Positions 1 to 6,190 of a stretch of DNA of 6,190 nt are shown in pieces. The notes below the pieces were generated by a model. It did no database searches, was not told where the DNA came from, and was given only the letters and a program-made list of their open reading frames with translations. The DNA comes from JABHCC01 sp964444375 (GTDB lineage: Bacteria > Bacteroidota > Bacteroidia > Bacteroidales > UBA12481). The stretch lies in assembly GCA_964444375.1 (NCBI GenBank), contig CAYUGX010000288.1, forward strand, positions 1-6,190, written 5' to 3'. Position 1 is the first letter of the stretch, and each line of letters starts with the position of its first letter. Made by a program: the position numbers and the translations under genes.

Positions 1-112
1 AATTTTCATTTGATAGATATGTTATAAGGTTGTCCTTAAAAAGTAGGATAAAGGTATAGTATTATTCTCGTGAGGCTTATGAGATTTTAGAGGTTTAGAA
101 ATGTTTGATAGC

Positions 113-152
113 AGGTAAATGCGGTCTATTGCTTGTCTTGCTGGATTTACCT
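113..152. repeat. 8-bp perfect inverted repeat upstream of the cellulase-like gene
   Basis: The arms AGGTAAAT (113-120) and ATTTACCT (145-152) are exact reverse complements separated by 24 bases. After one mismatch the pairing continues for three or four weaker pairs (122-125 with 140-143), leaving a loop of about 14 bases. The right arm runs into TATTTTG (152-158), one base short of the Bacteroidota -7 consensus TAnnTTTG, with a TTG at 133-135 sixteen bases before it. It could be an operator, a 5' leader hairpin or the weak terminator of a gene lying to the left; the tail is only four Ts. The role is inferred, but the repeat itself is seen directly. The rest of 1-186 holds no convincing coding frame. 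Confidence 0.45.
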
Positions 153-186
153 ATTTTGAAAGGTCAAATCAAAACCAGAACATAAA

Positions 187-1503
187 ATGGCCATTGATCG
201 AAGAGAATTTCTGACAGGTGCTGCTGTCATTGCAGGTACGACCCTAATTGGTGCTACGGGTTGTGCAACTGATCAGCAAGAAACAACTGGGAGAAAAAAC
301 AAAAAGCCCGCGCAAGGCTCAATCCAAAAAATTTCTGAAGTAACAAAACCGCTTGCAATCACGATGGTTGATTACAGTTGGATGCTGAAACACCATAGAT
401 ACGGTGCATATGAGGATCATGACAAGTTTTTTACTGAACTGGTTGAGCGCGGTTATAATGCGGTTCGCATGGACTGTTTTCCGCAGCTGATTGCAGCTGA
501 TGAAAAGGGTGCAGTTCAGGAAACCTTTATCCATAAAAAAGAAGATCGAAGAAGGCTGCTTTGGGGCAATGACTTTTCGATTCGATCCAATCCCCGAAAA
601 AGCCTGATTGAGTTTCTAAGCAAGTGTCGAGAGTTTGGTGTGCATGCTGGACTGGCTACCTGGTTTATACATCATGGTACCGATCGATCAAAAATATTCC
701 GGGGAGTTGATGATTTTGTCAGAGCCTGGGACGAAACACTGACCTTCGTGAAGGATAATGGTCTGATGGATGTGGTTACCTACGTAGATGTGCTCAATGA
801 ATACCCATTGGCTCATGGGTTAACATGGCTCGATGAACAAATAGATAAGCGCAGCGACGTTAAACTCTTTAAAGCCAATAATCCCGATGCCAATATACCA
901 CCAGAAGGTAGCTTTGAAACTGATGGCTGGTTCAATGATTTACAGGTTGTTTACTACCAGTCTTTCATGCGTGACAGCATCAACAAGCTTAAGGCAAAAT
1001 GGCCAGAGCTTGATATTTTTGCCAGTGAAACAGGAATGCCTGTCCCTCAGGATTATGTGAATTTTGATGCGATCGACAAGCATTTCTGGTTCATCCACAG
1101 CAAAGAACTGGCAGAGAAAACCGGCTTCAGGCGCATGACCCGAAATAAACCCAGTGATGTGAGTTTTCATGATACCTACTACAAGGGTCTAAAGCAGTGG
1201 GATGAAAACAAGGAAAGATGGGGCCTTTGGATGGAAGGCCGGATTAAAATGTGTGCAGACCTCGGGAGAAAGTATGGTGTCCCCGTAGGTAATACTGAGG
1301 GTTGGGGTGCCGTTTTCTGGGAAGATAATCCAACCATTGATTGGCGTTTTATCAGGGAGGCTGCGGAAATTGCGGTACCACTTGCAGTGAAACACGGGTA
1401 CAAATTTATCTGCACTTCCAATTTCACCTGTCCTCAATTTATCGGTATGTGGGAAGACGTTAAGTGGCACCAGCATCTGACCAACATGATAAAGGCTGGG
1501 TGA
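187..1503 (+). CDS. Tat-exported lipoprotein, cellulase-like (GH-A-type TIM barrel) family protein
   Basis: This is a 438-residue putative envelope glycoside hydrolase or sugar-binding protein. The N-terminus carries a twin-arginine motif (DRREFLTG, Arg5-Arg6), an Ala/Gly-rich hydrophobic stretch (11-25) and a lipobox-like ATGC with Cys26, so export by Tat followed by lipidation is likely. The mature part from about residue 55 resembles the Pfam 'cellulase-like' family (PF12876, recalled, not searched): a W-x-L-x-HHRYGAYED-like start (65-77), RGYNAVRMD (88-96), and a closing SNFTCPQFIGMW block (411-422). Candidate catalytic acids follow the clan GH-A pattern: Asn204-Glu205 (LNEYP) as acid/base and Glu371 (NTEGWG) as nucleophile. 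Glu281 (SETG) is another conserved-looking acid. The start is fixed by the signal peptide; no Shine-Dalgarno sequence precedes it, as is usual in Bacteroidota. The length appears complete. The substrate cannot be read from sequence, and catalysis is not proven for the family. The next gene follows on the same strand after 77 bp. Confidence 0.85.
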   Translation: MAIDRREFLTGAAVIAGTTLIGATGCATDQQETTGRKNKKPAQGSIQKISEVTKPLAITMVDYSWMLKHHRYGAYEDHDKFFTELVERGYNAVRMDCFPQLIAADEKGAVQETFIHKKEDRRRLLWGNDFSIRSNPRKSLIEFLSKCREFGVHAGLATWFIHHGTDRSKIFRGVDDFVRAWDETLTFVKDNGLMDVVTYVDVLNEYPLAHGLTWLDEQIDKRSDVKLFKANNPDANIPPEGSFETDGWFNDLQVVYYQSFMRDSINKLKAKWPELDIFASETGMPVPQDYVNFDAIDKHFWFIHSKELAEKTGFRRMTRNKPSDVSFHDTYYKGLKQWDENKERWGLWMEGRIKMCADLGRKYGVPVGNTEGWGAVFWEDNPTIDWRFIREAAEIAVPLAVKHGYKFICTSNFTCPQFIGMWEDVKWHQHLTNMIKAG

Positions 1504-1518
1504 TGTTGTAAGACATCA

Positions 1519-1547
1519 TTTGTTCTAACTTAATTTTACTAATTTCG
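1519..1547 (+). promoter_or_regulatory. candidate Bacteroidota-type promoter before the propeller gene
   Basis: TTTG at 1519-1522 is followed after 17 bases by TAATTTCG at 1540-1547. The second element matches the Bacteroidota -7 element TAnnTTTG at five of six defined positions (C replaces one T), and the first matches the -33 TTTG. Transcription would start around 1553-1556, leaving a leader of about 25 bases before the ATG at 1581. The spacing sits at the short end of what is known for this phylum. Such motifs are short and arise by chance in AT-rich DNA, so the downstream gene may instead be transcribed from the promoter of the preceding gene. Confidence 0.3.
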
Positions 1548-1580
1548 GTAACATAATAACAACTAAACCATTAAGCCATT

Positions 1581-3950
1581 ATGAAAGCAAAGCATTCAAA
1601 ATCGTTCCAGTTGATTGGTCTGGCATTCCTAATCATCTTTTCTTCGTGCTCACTTCAAAAGAAAAAGATCATTATGGAAGGAAAAGACAGGCTGGCAGCC
1701 TGGGAAACCCATCTGGAGATGGAACAGAACTCGTCTTTTAATGGCCTTAAATGGCAATTTATCGGCCCGAAGAATACAAGTGGGAGAATGACTGATGTGG
1801 CCGTGTCACCCGATAAAGACTACATACTCACTGCAAGTGCGTCAGGTGGAGTTTGGAAAACTACTGATGACGGAGAATCCTGGAAACCGATTTTTGAGAA
1901 GGAAATTTCCTCATCTATCGGAGATATAGCCATTGCACCAAGTGATAAAGATATCATCTGGGTAGGAACCGGTGAGTCAAATATTTTCAGAAGCTCACAT
2001 GCAGGCTGTGGAATCTATAAATCAACGGATCAAGGCAAAACCTTTACCCATATGGGGCTTGAGAATTCTAACACTATTTCCCGAATAGTGGTTCATCCTG
2101 AGAATTCCGATATAGTTTTTGTCGGAGTATCTGGTAATGAATGGACACCAAATGAGGAGAGAGGATTTTATAAAACTACTGATGGGGGAGAAACATGGAC
2201 CAGAACCTTACAGAAAGATGATTTAACTGGTGTGATTGATGTGGATATGGATCCTACCAATCCAGATATTCTATATGCTGCAACCTGGCAGCGGGTAAGG
2301 AAGAAATGGAACGATCCTAGAACTGAAGCTGATTATACCGGCTGCTCCATTTTCAAGTCTGAAGACGGTGGCGAAACCTGGACTGAAATTTCAGACGGAT
2401 TAATGGAACCACAACACCGGGGACGAATTGGAATTGATATTTCGTATTCTAATCCTGATGTTGTTTATGCCTATATAGACGATTATGAAGTAGTCAGAGA
2501 ACCTACTGAAGCGGAGAAGAATGATACTTACGGACTCCCATCATGTGGTTTCATCAGGGGAGCACAATTGTTCCGTTCTGATAACAAAGGTGAATCCTGG
2601 CAACGAGTCAGCCCATTGGATAATCCTGTTCTGCAAAGGTTATGCAATACATACGGATGGGTTTTCGGACAGATCAGTGTGGATCCAAACGATGAAAAAA
2701 CAATATACCTCCAAGGTGTGTCTGTGGGTGTGACCAGAGATGGTGGCGAAACCTGGGAGCGGTTTAGAACAGCTGGAGGTGATAACCATGGAATATGGAT
2801 TGATAATGACGACAGTCAACATATTATACTCAATAACGATCATGGTGTTCATATAACAAAAGATGCAGGTGAAAACTGGCTGAGTTCATCCGGTAGGGTA
2901 CCGGTAGTACAATTTTTCAACGTAAACTATGACATGTCGGAGCCATTTAAGGTGTATGGTTCTATTCAGGATCATGGAAGCAGACGAGGAGAAGTAATTC
3001 TTAGTAATGGGAGGGACAAAATACCTGCAGTTGATTGGGAAGGAGCTCCCGGAGGAGAAGGGAGTCATCATGCTATAGATCCTACTGATCCAAATGTGGT
3101 GTATTCAGCTGGTTTTTACGGAACTTTATCAAGAACCGATTACAATAAGCCAGATACAGTTGAAAGAAGAGGCAGAGATGGAGAAATGATGACTTACATC
3201 AGCCCATCCACCAGAAAAAGTATAGTGCCCAAGGCTGAGGAAGGTGAAGTTCCACTGCGAGGAGAATGGCTCGCTGCATTTACTCTTTCTCCACATAATC
3301 CAAAAACGATTTATCACGGTATGCAGTATCTCTTCAAGTCAACAGATCAGGGAGATACATGGGATAGAATCAGCCCAGACCTTTCACATAATAATCCTGA
3401 CCATTTTGGTGACGTAAAACATCAGACCATAACTGCGGTATCTGAATCACCGTTAAAGCAGGGATTACTGTATGTGGGAACAGATGACGGAAGGTTGTGG
3501 GTAACCCAGGATGATGGTGGTGAGTGGACTGAAATCGTAGAAGGTATTGCAGAAGACAGATGGATTTCAAGAGTGGAAGCATCCCGGTTTGATGAAGGAA
3601 CCGTTTACATGAGTCAGAACGGAAAAAGGGATGACGACTTCACTGTTTATGTGTGGAAATCTGAGGATTATGGGGCAACCTGGACCGACATCTCCAATAA
3701 TATACCTTTAGGAACTGTGAATGTGGTCAGGGAAGATCCAGTAAATCAGGATATATTATATGTAGGAACAGATGTTGGAGCATATGTATCACTCAATGGT
3801 GGAGAGGATTGGGAAGTTCTCGGCAGCAATCTGCCATCCTGTTTCGTACACGACCTGATCATTCACCCTCGGGATAACATCATCGTGATTGCTACCCACG
3901 GTAGGGGTATGTATGCGATGGATGCCAATGAGATTAATGGGGGGAAATAA
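1581..3950 (+). CDS. Asp-box beta-propeller lipoprotein (VPS10/sortilin-like, BNR-repeat 'glycosyl hydrolase' family)
   Basis: This 789-residue exported protein probably folds as two tandem beta-propellers. Residues 1-23 form a lipoprotein signal (Lys-rich start, hydrophobic core 11-20, FSSC with Cys23). Eleven Asp-box motifs (S/T-x-D-x-G-x-x-W/F) begin near residues 94, 148, 199, 260, 333, 385, 426, 587, 642, 694 and 737; those at 333 and 737 have Asn instead of Asp. Other blocks recalled from this bacterial family are present: LKWQFIGP (56-63), WVGTGESN (127-134), YGSIQDHGS (459-467), SPHNPKTIYHG (570-580), RISPDL (596-601) and the closing ATHGRGMYAMD (771-781). Family members are often annotated as glycosyl hydrolases or sialidase-like from the fold alone; no catalytic residue is identifiable here, so binding or scaffolding is equally possible. 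There is no C-terminal secretion-sorting domain, and the protein ends just after the last blade. A start at Met32 would lose the signal peptide. It lies 77 bp behind the cellulase-like gene and ends 46 bases before a terminator. Confidence 0.87.
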   Translation: MKAKHSKSFQLIGLAFLIIFSSCSLQKKKIIMEGKDRLAAWETHLEMEQNSSFNGLKWQFIGPKNTSGRMTDVAVSPDKDYILTASASGGVWKTTDDGESWKPIFEKEISSSIGDIAIAPSDKDIIWVGTGESNIFRSSHAGCGIYKSTDQGKTFTHMGLENSNTISRIVVHPENSDIVFVGVSGNEWTPNEERGFYKTTDGGETWTRTLQKDDLTGVIDVDMDPTNPDILYAATWQRVRKKWNDPRTEADYTGCSIFKSEDGGETWTEISDGLMEPQHRGRIGIDISYSNPDVVYAYIDDYEVVREPTEAEKNDTYGLPSCGFIRGAQLFRSDNKGESWQRVSPLDNPVLQRLCNTYGWVFGQISVDPNDEKTIYLQGVSVGVTRDGGETWERFRTAGGDNHGIWIDNDDSQHIILNNDHGVHITKDAGENWLSSSGRVPVVQFFNVNYDMSEPFKVYGSIQDHGSRRGEVILSNGRDKIPAVDWEGAPGGEGSHHAIDPTDPNVVYSAGFYGTLSRTDYNKPDTVERRGRDGEMMTYISPSTRKSIVPKAEEGEVPLRGEWLAAFTLSPHNPKTIYHGMQYLFKSTDQGDTWDRISPDLSHNNPDHFGDVKHQTITAVSESPLKQGLLYVGTDDGRLWVTQDDGGEWTEIVEGIAEDRWISRVEASRFDEGTVYMSQNGKRDDDFTVYVWKSEDYGATWTDISNNIPLGTVNVVREDPVNQDILYVGTDVGAYVSLNGGEDWEVLGSNLPSCFVHDLIIHPRDNIIVIATHGRGMYAMDANEINGGK

Positions 3951-3995
3951 TACAGCTCCAACGGGCTAGATAATTTATACGCCTCAGCTAAAAAG

Positions 3996-4025
3996 AAAGG
4001 CCGGTTTTTGACTGGCTTTTTTTTT
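3996..4025. terminator. rho-independent terminator, probably bidirectional, between convergent genes
   Basis: The left arm (3996-4004, AAAGGCCGG) pairs with the right arm (4012-4020, CTGGCTTTT) over nine pairs including two G-T pairs, around a seven-base loop. On the + strand the stem runs into nine consecutive Ts (4017-4025), so it should end transcription of the propeller gene, whose stop lies 46 bases upstream. Read on the - strand, the same stem is followed by TTTCTTTT (3998-3991), so it can also end the kinase transcript about 130 bases past its stop codon. Confidence 0.85.
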
Positions 4026-4067
4026 GCCAGCTCCCAGCAGGTTTCACCGTTATCTGAAGGTCGACAT

Positions 4068-4103
4068 CCCCAATCGAAAAGTAGAGGGCCTGGTTTATTG
4101 GGG
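4068..4103. repeat. 7-bp perfect inverted repeat in the convergent intergenic region
   Basis: CCCCAAT (4068-4074) and ATTGGGG (4097-4103) are exact reverse complements with a 22-base spacer. After a two-base bulge, AAA (4077-4079) can pair with TTT (4094-4096). Neither side has a T-run, so it does not look like a second terminator. It would lie in the 3' untranslated part of the kinase transcript if that runs on to the terminator at about 4000. No function is assigned, and chance is a real possibility at this length. Confidence 0.3.
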
Positions 4104-4150
4104 CATGGAATTATAAATTCAGATTTCGAATAGGGTAGATAATGAATTGA

Positions 4151-5566
4151 TTATAAAAACCTGACAATAAACTCAGAACCTACGTTTTCTTTACTTGAAA
4201 CTTCAATGCTGCCCTTGTGCAGTTCTACAATCCACTTGCAGATTGCCAGTCCAAGCCCACTACCGCCGAGTTTTCTAGATCGTGATTTATCAACCCGATA
4301 GAAACGATCAAAAATTCTACCTATGTCTTTGCTTGGGATTCCAATACCAGAATCCTTAATAATAAATTCGATTCCTGAACTGGTTGATCTCAAAATAATA
4401 TCAATAGATCCCATTGGTTTAGAGTACTTTACGGCATTATCGATGAGATTCCATAAGAGCCTGGTTAACAGCTCATCATTGCCTTGAATCTCAATATTTG
4501 GTTCTATTGATGTTTTAACATTAATTTCTTTCACTGATGACAGGATTACTGCATCAGATGCAACTTCAGATGTGATTTGGCTGAGATTTACTAATTCAAA
4601 GTGATATTCGATCTCATGAGTGTCTAGAGTATGAATCAGCAAGAGTTTATCTGCTATAGATGTCAGGTATTGAATCTCCTCAAGAATCTTTTCCAATTGA
4701 CGACTTTCAATTGTTGATGGAGGATTGTTTAATATTTCTTCTATTTCACCCTGAATGATAGTTAGTGGGGTCCTGATCTCATGTGCAGCATCGTGTGAGA
4801 ATTGTTGAACCATGATAAATGATCTTTCAAGTCTATCTATCATTAGATTCAGAGTATTTCCAAGTTGACTAATTTCATCCTGACCATCCGAAACTTTGAT
4901 TCGCTCACTGAGGTTTTTCGCAGTAATCTGATTTGTTGTTTGGGTGATTCGTTTGATTACTCTCAACATTCTTAGGGTAATATAAAACCCACATAAAATT
5001 GACAGCAGGATACCAAAAGGGGCAATGAAAAAGAAGATCTGAAGGATACGTTTTTCAACCGCCATGATGGTTGATAAATCATAACCTAAGTAAAGACTAT
5101 AGCCCTTTTTGTCAATTAGTGAAACACTGAAACTAATCCCATACAGTGACACAGTCTCGGTCTTTTCTTCCTCAAACCTCAAAGTCTGAAATGTTTGTTT
5201 AATCCCTGCATATTCGCTCCGAGAATTTGGCTTATATTTACTTGACATGTACATTAATTCATCTCCGCAAAATACCATCAGGAGATATTTGTCATCCGCA
5301 ACATCAGTGATCTCTCTCAGGTCGTAAAACTCTGTATATCTTCCTCGTACCATATAGTCTAAGAACTTATCAGAGGGCTCAGGGGGAGATCTGAAATCTC
5401 TGAGCATTTTCTCAATTCTTGGGATCCTGTCAAAAATATCTTTGTCAATTTCATTACGCAATTGATAGCCAAGAATACTATACATAGTAACAAAAATGAC
5501 TGAAATGATTATGGTCACCAGAACCGTGTACCACAGAATAATCTTGCTTTTATAGCTACGAAACAT
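4151..5566 (-). CDS. transmembrane sensor histidine kinase (HAMP-HisKA-HATPase)
   Basis: This 471-residue inner-membrane kinase autophosphorylates on histidine and should pass the phosphate to the regulator encoded just upstream. Order of parts: transmembrane helix 1 (about 9-33); a periplasmic region (about 35-172) with no domain I can name; transmembrane helix 2 (about 174-198); HAMP linker (about 198-250); HisKA with the H-box FSHDAAHEIRTP (256-267), His262 being the phosphoacceptor; and the ATPase domain with N-box Asn373/Asn377 (NLIDNAVKYS), G1 box DSGIGIP (405-411), F box FDRFYR (419-424) and G2 box GGSGLGL (434-440). All key residues are present and the length is normal for CusS/ArlS-type kinases. 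Its ATG lies inside the end of the regulator gene, so the two are probably translationally coupled; no Shine-Dalgarno sequence is visible. The signal sensed is unknown. Confidence 0.95.
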   Translation of the reverse strand: MFRSYKSKIILWYTVLVTIIISVIFVTMYSILGYQLRNEIDKDIFDRIPRIEKMLRDFRSPPEPSDKFLDYMVRGRYTEFYDLREITDVADDKYLLMVFCGDELMYMSSKYKPNSRSEYAGIKQTFQTLRFEEEKTETVSLYGISFSVSLIDKKGYSLYLGYDLSTIMAVEKRILQIFFFIAPFGILLSILCGFYITLRMLRVIKRITQTTNQITAKNLSERIKVSDGQDEISQLGNTLNLMIDRLERSFIMVQQFSHDAAHEIRTPLTIIQGEIEEILNNPPSTIESRQLEKILEEIQYLTSIADKLLLIHTLDTHEIEYHFELVNLSQITSEVASDAVILSSVKEINVKTSIEPNIEIQGNDELLTRLLWNLIDNAVKYSKPMGSIDIILRSTSSGIEFIIKDSGIGIPSKDIGRIFDRFYRVDKSRSRKLGGSGLGLAICKWIVELHKGSIEVSSKENVGSEFIVRFL

Positions 5567-6190
5567 CGTATTTATCGTATTTAAACATGTAGCCGTATCC
5601 TCTTACAGTCTTAATGAATTTTTTATCATAGCCTTCATCAATTTTTTTCCTGAGACGATTAACATATACATCGATGAAATTCGTACCACGATCAAAATTG
5701 TAGTGCCAGACATGCTCTGAAATTGTTATTCGATTCAAAGCTCGATTTGTATTATAAATGAAGAACTCAAGCAGGGCATATTCTTTAGCTGATAGCTCAA
5801 TTAGTGTATCACCTCTTCGAACTTCATGTGTAACTAAGTCTACATGTAGGCCATTGAAAGTCAATCTGGTTTCTTTTTCAGGTTGGTTTCGACGCAATAA
5901 TGCTCGTGTTCTGGCCAATAACTCTCCAAATGAAAATGGTTTAACCAGGTAATCATCAGCTCCCTGATTCAATCCTTCAATTCGGTCTTTAACACTTCCT
6001 AATGCAGTTAATACTAATACTGGTGTGTTTATTTTGTTGGTTCTGATGGTTTTCAACAAAGAAATCCCATCAATTTTTGGAAGCATTAAGTCAAGGATTA
6101 TGACATCATAAGTATCGTCAAATGCTTTGTCCAGGCCATCTTCCCCGTCAAATGCTACGTCAACAATGAATCCCTCGCTTTCCAGTCCAC
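5556..6190 (-). CDS. OmpR/PhoB-family response regulator, N-terminus cut by the window edge
   Basis: This DNA-binding regulator is phosphorylated by the kinase that follows it. The frame stays open from the stop at 5556-5558 to the window end, giving 210 visible residues that begin GLESEGFIVDVAFDGEDG. Roughly 18 N-terminal residues, including the acidic pair of the receiver, lie outside. In visible numbering, the phosphoacceptor is Asp33 (codon 6090-6092, in ILDLMLP), the switch Thr is 61 (VLTALG) and the conserved Lys is 83 (KPF). A winged-helix domain (about 109-205) ends in the typical KTVRGYGYMFK. The first in-frame ATG (6086-6084) is internal: starting there would discard the phosphoacceptor and half the receiver. 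The end overlaps the kinase start by 11 bp, marking one operon whose promoter lies beyond the window. CusR/ArlR-like regulators are close in type, but the target genes cannot be inferred, so no symbol is given. Confidence 0.95.
   Translation of the reverse strand, partial: GLESEGFIVDVAFDGEDGLDKAFDDTYDVIILDLMLPKIDGISLLKTIRTNKINTPVLVLTALGSVKDRIEGLNQGADDYLVKPFSFGELLARTRALLRRNQPEKETRLTFNGLHVDLVTHEVRRGDTLIELSAKEYALLEFFIYNTNRALNRITISEHVWHYNFDRGTNFIDVYVNRLRKKIDEGYDKKFIKTVRGYGYMFKYDKYDVS

Noticed and set aside
1..186. A possible 3' end of an upstream gene at the left edge
   Set aside because: All + strand frames close within the first 60 bases and the fragments are too short to show any family or codon pattern.
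940..1476. Several open frames of 76-95 codons on the - strand inside the cellulase-like gene
   Set aside because: They overlap one another and lie opposite a gene with clear family motifs; their translations look like antisense shadows without coherent domains.
2367..2756. An identical 15-bp direct repeat, GGTGGCGAAACCTGG, at 2367-2381 and 2742-2756
   Set aside because: Both copies encode the GGETW core of Asp-boxes, so the repeat follows from the protein repeats and does not indicate a mobile or regulatory element.
2880..3340. A stretch of about 150 residues without Asp-boxes in the middle of the propeller protein, considered as a possible insertion
   Set aside because: It contains blocks I recall as typical of the family (QDHGS-like, AIDPTDPNVVY, SPHNPKTIYHG), so it is more likely the normal region between propellers than an insertion.
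2521..3582. Short frames on both strands inside the propeller gene
   Set aside because: The main frame carries regular Asp-box repeats throughout this interval, so the short alternative frames are incidental.
5758..5952. A 64-codon open frame on the + strand inside the response regulator
   Set aside because: It is antisense to a strongly conserved receiver/winged-helix gene, has no recognisable domain or start context, and its length is expected by chance.
1..6190. A CRISPR array, tRNA or rRNA gene, transposase, phage gene or toxin-antitoxin pair
   Set aside because: No regularly spaced repeats, RNA-gene-like folds, terminal inverted repeats or matching coding frames were seen on either strand.
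3951..6190. The two-component pair as the dedicated regulator of the adjacent lipoprotein genes
   Set aside because: The gene pairs converge and are separated by a bidirectional terminator, and no shared binding site was found. Proximity alone does not support the link.

Overview
The window looks like chromosomal DNA from a member of the Bacteroidota, possibly a marine or environmental Cytophagales- or Flavobacteriia-like lineage. This is an inference. It rests on moderately AT-rich DNA, no Shine-Dalgarno sequence before any visible start, two exported lipoproteins of types common in that phylum, and a TAnnTTTG-like promoter candidate. Nothing visible allows a genus-level call.

Layout: 1-186 is non-coding and holds a perfect 8-bp inverted repeat upstream of the first gene. 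Two genes then run on the + strand. The first (187-1503) is a twin-arginine lipoprotein of the cellulase-like TIM-barrel family. The second (1581-3950) is a lipoprotein made of Asp-box (BNR/VPS10-sortilin-type) beta-propeller repeats. They are separated by 77 bp. A strong hairpin with a nine-T tail follows (3996-4025) and can work in both directions. A two-component pair on the - strand converges on it: a response regulator of the OmpR/PhoB type (5556 to the window edge, missing its N-terminus) and its membrane histidine kinase (4151-5566), which overlap by 11 bp.

How they may work together: the two + strand genes encode envelope-attached proteins that could act on or bind a carbohydrate or glycoconjugate, but the substrate is unknown. 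The regulator and kinase form one operon and almost certainly one signalling pathway. Because they converge on the + strand genes and share only a terminator with them, the sequence gives no evidence that they control them. There is no SusC/SusD pair, transposase, CRISPR array, RNA gene or phage gene in the window. I see no clear candidate for an undescribed system. The points most worth following are the pairing of the two lipoproteins, the unassigned sensor domain of the kinase, and the inverted repeat upstream of the first gene.
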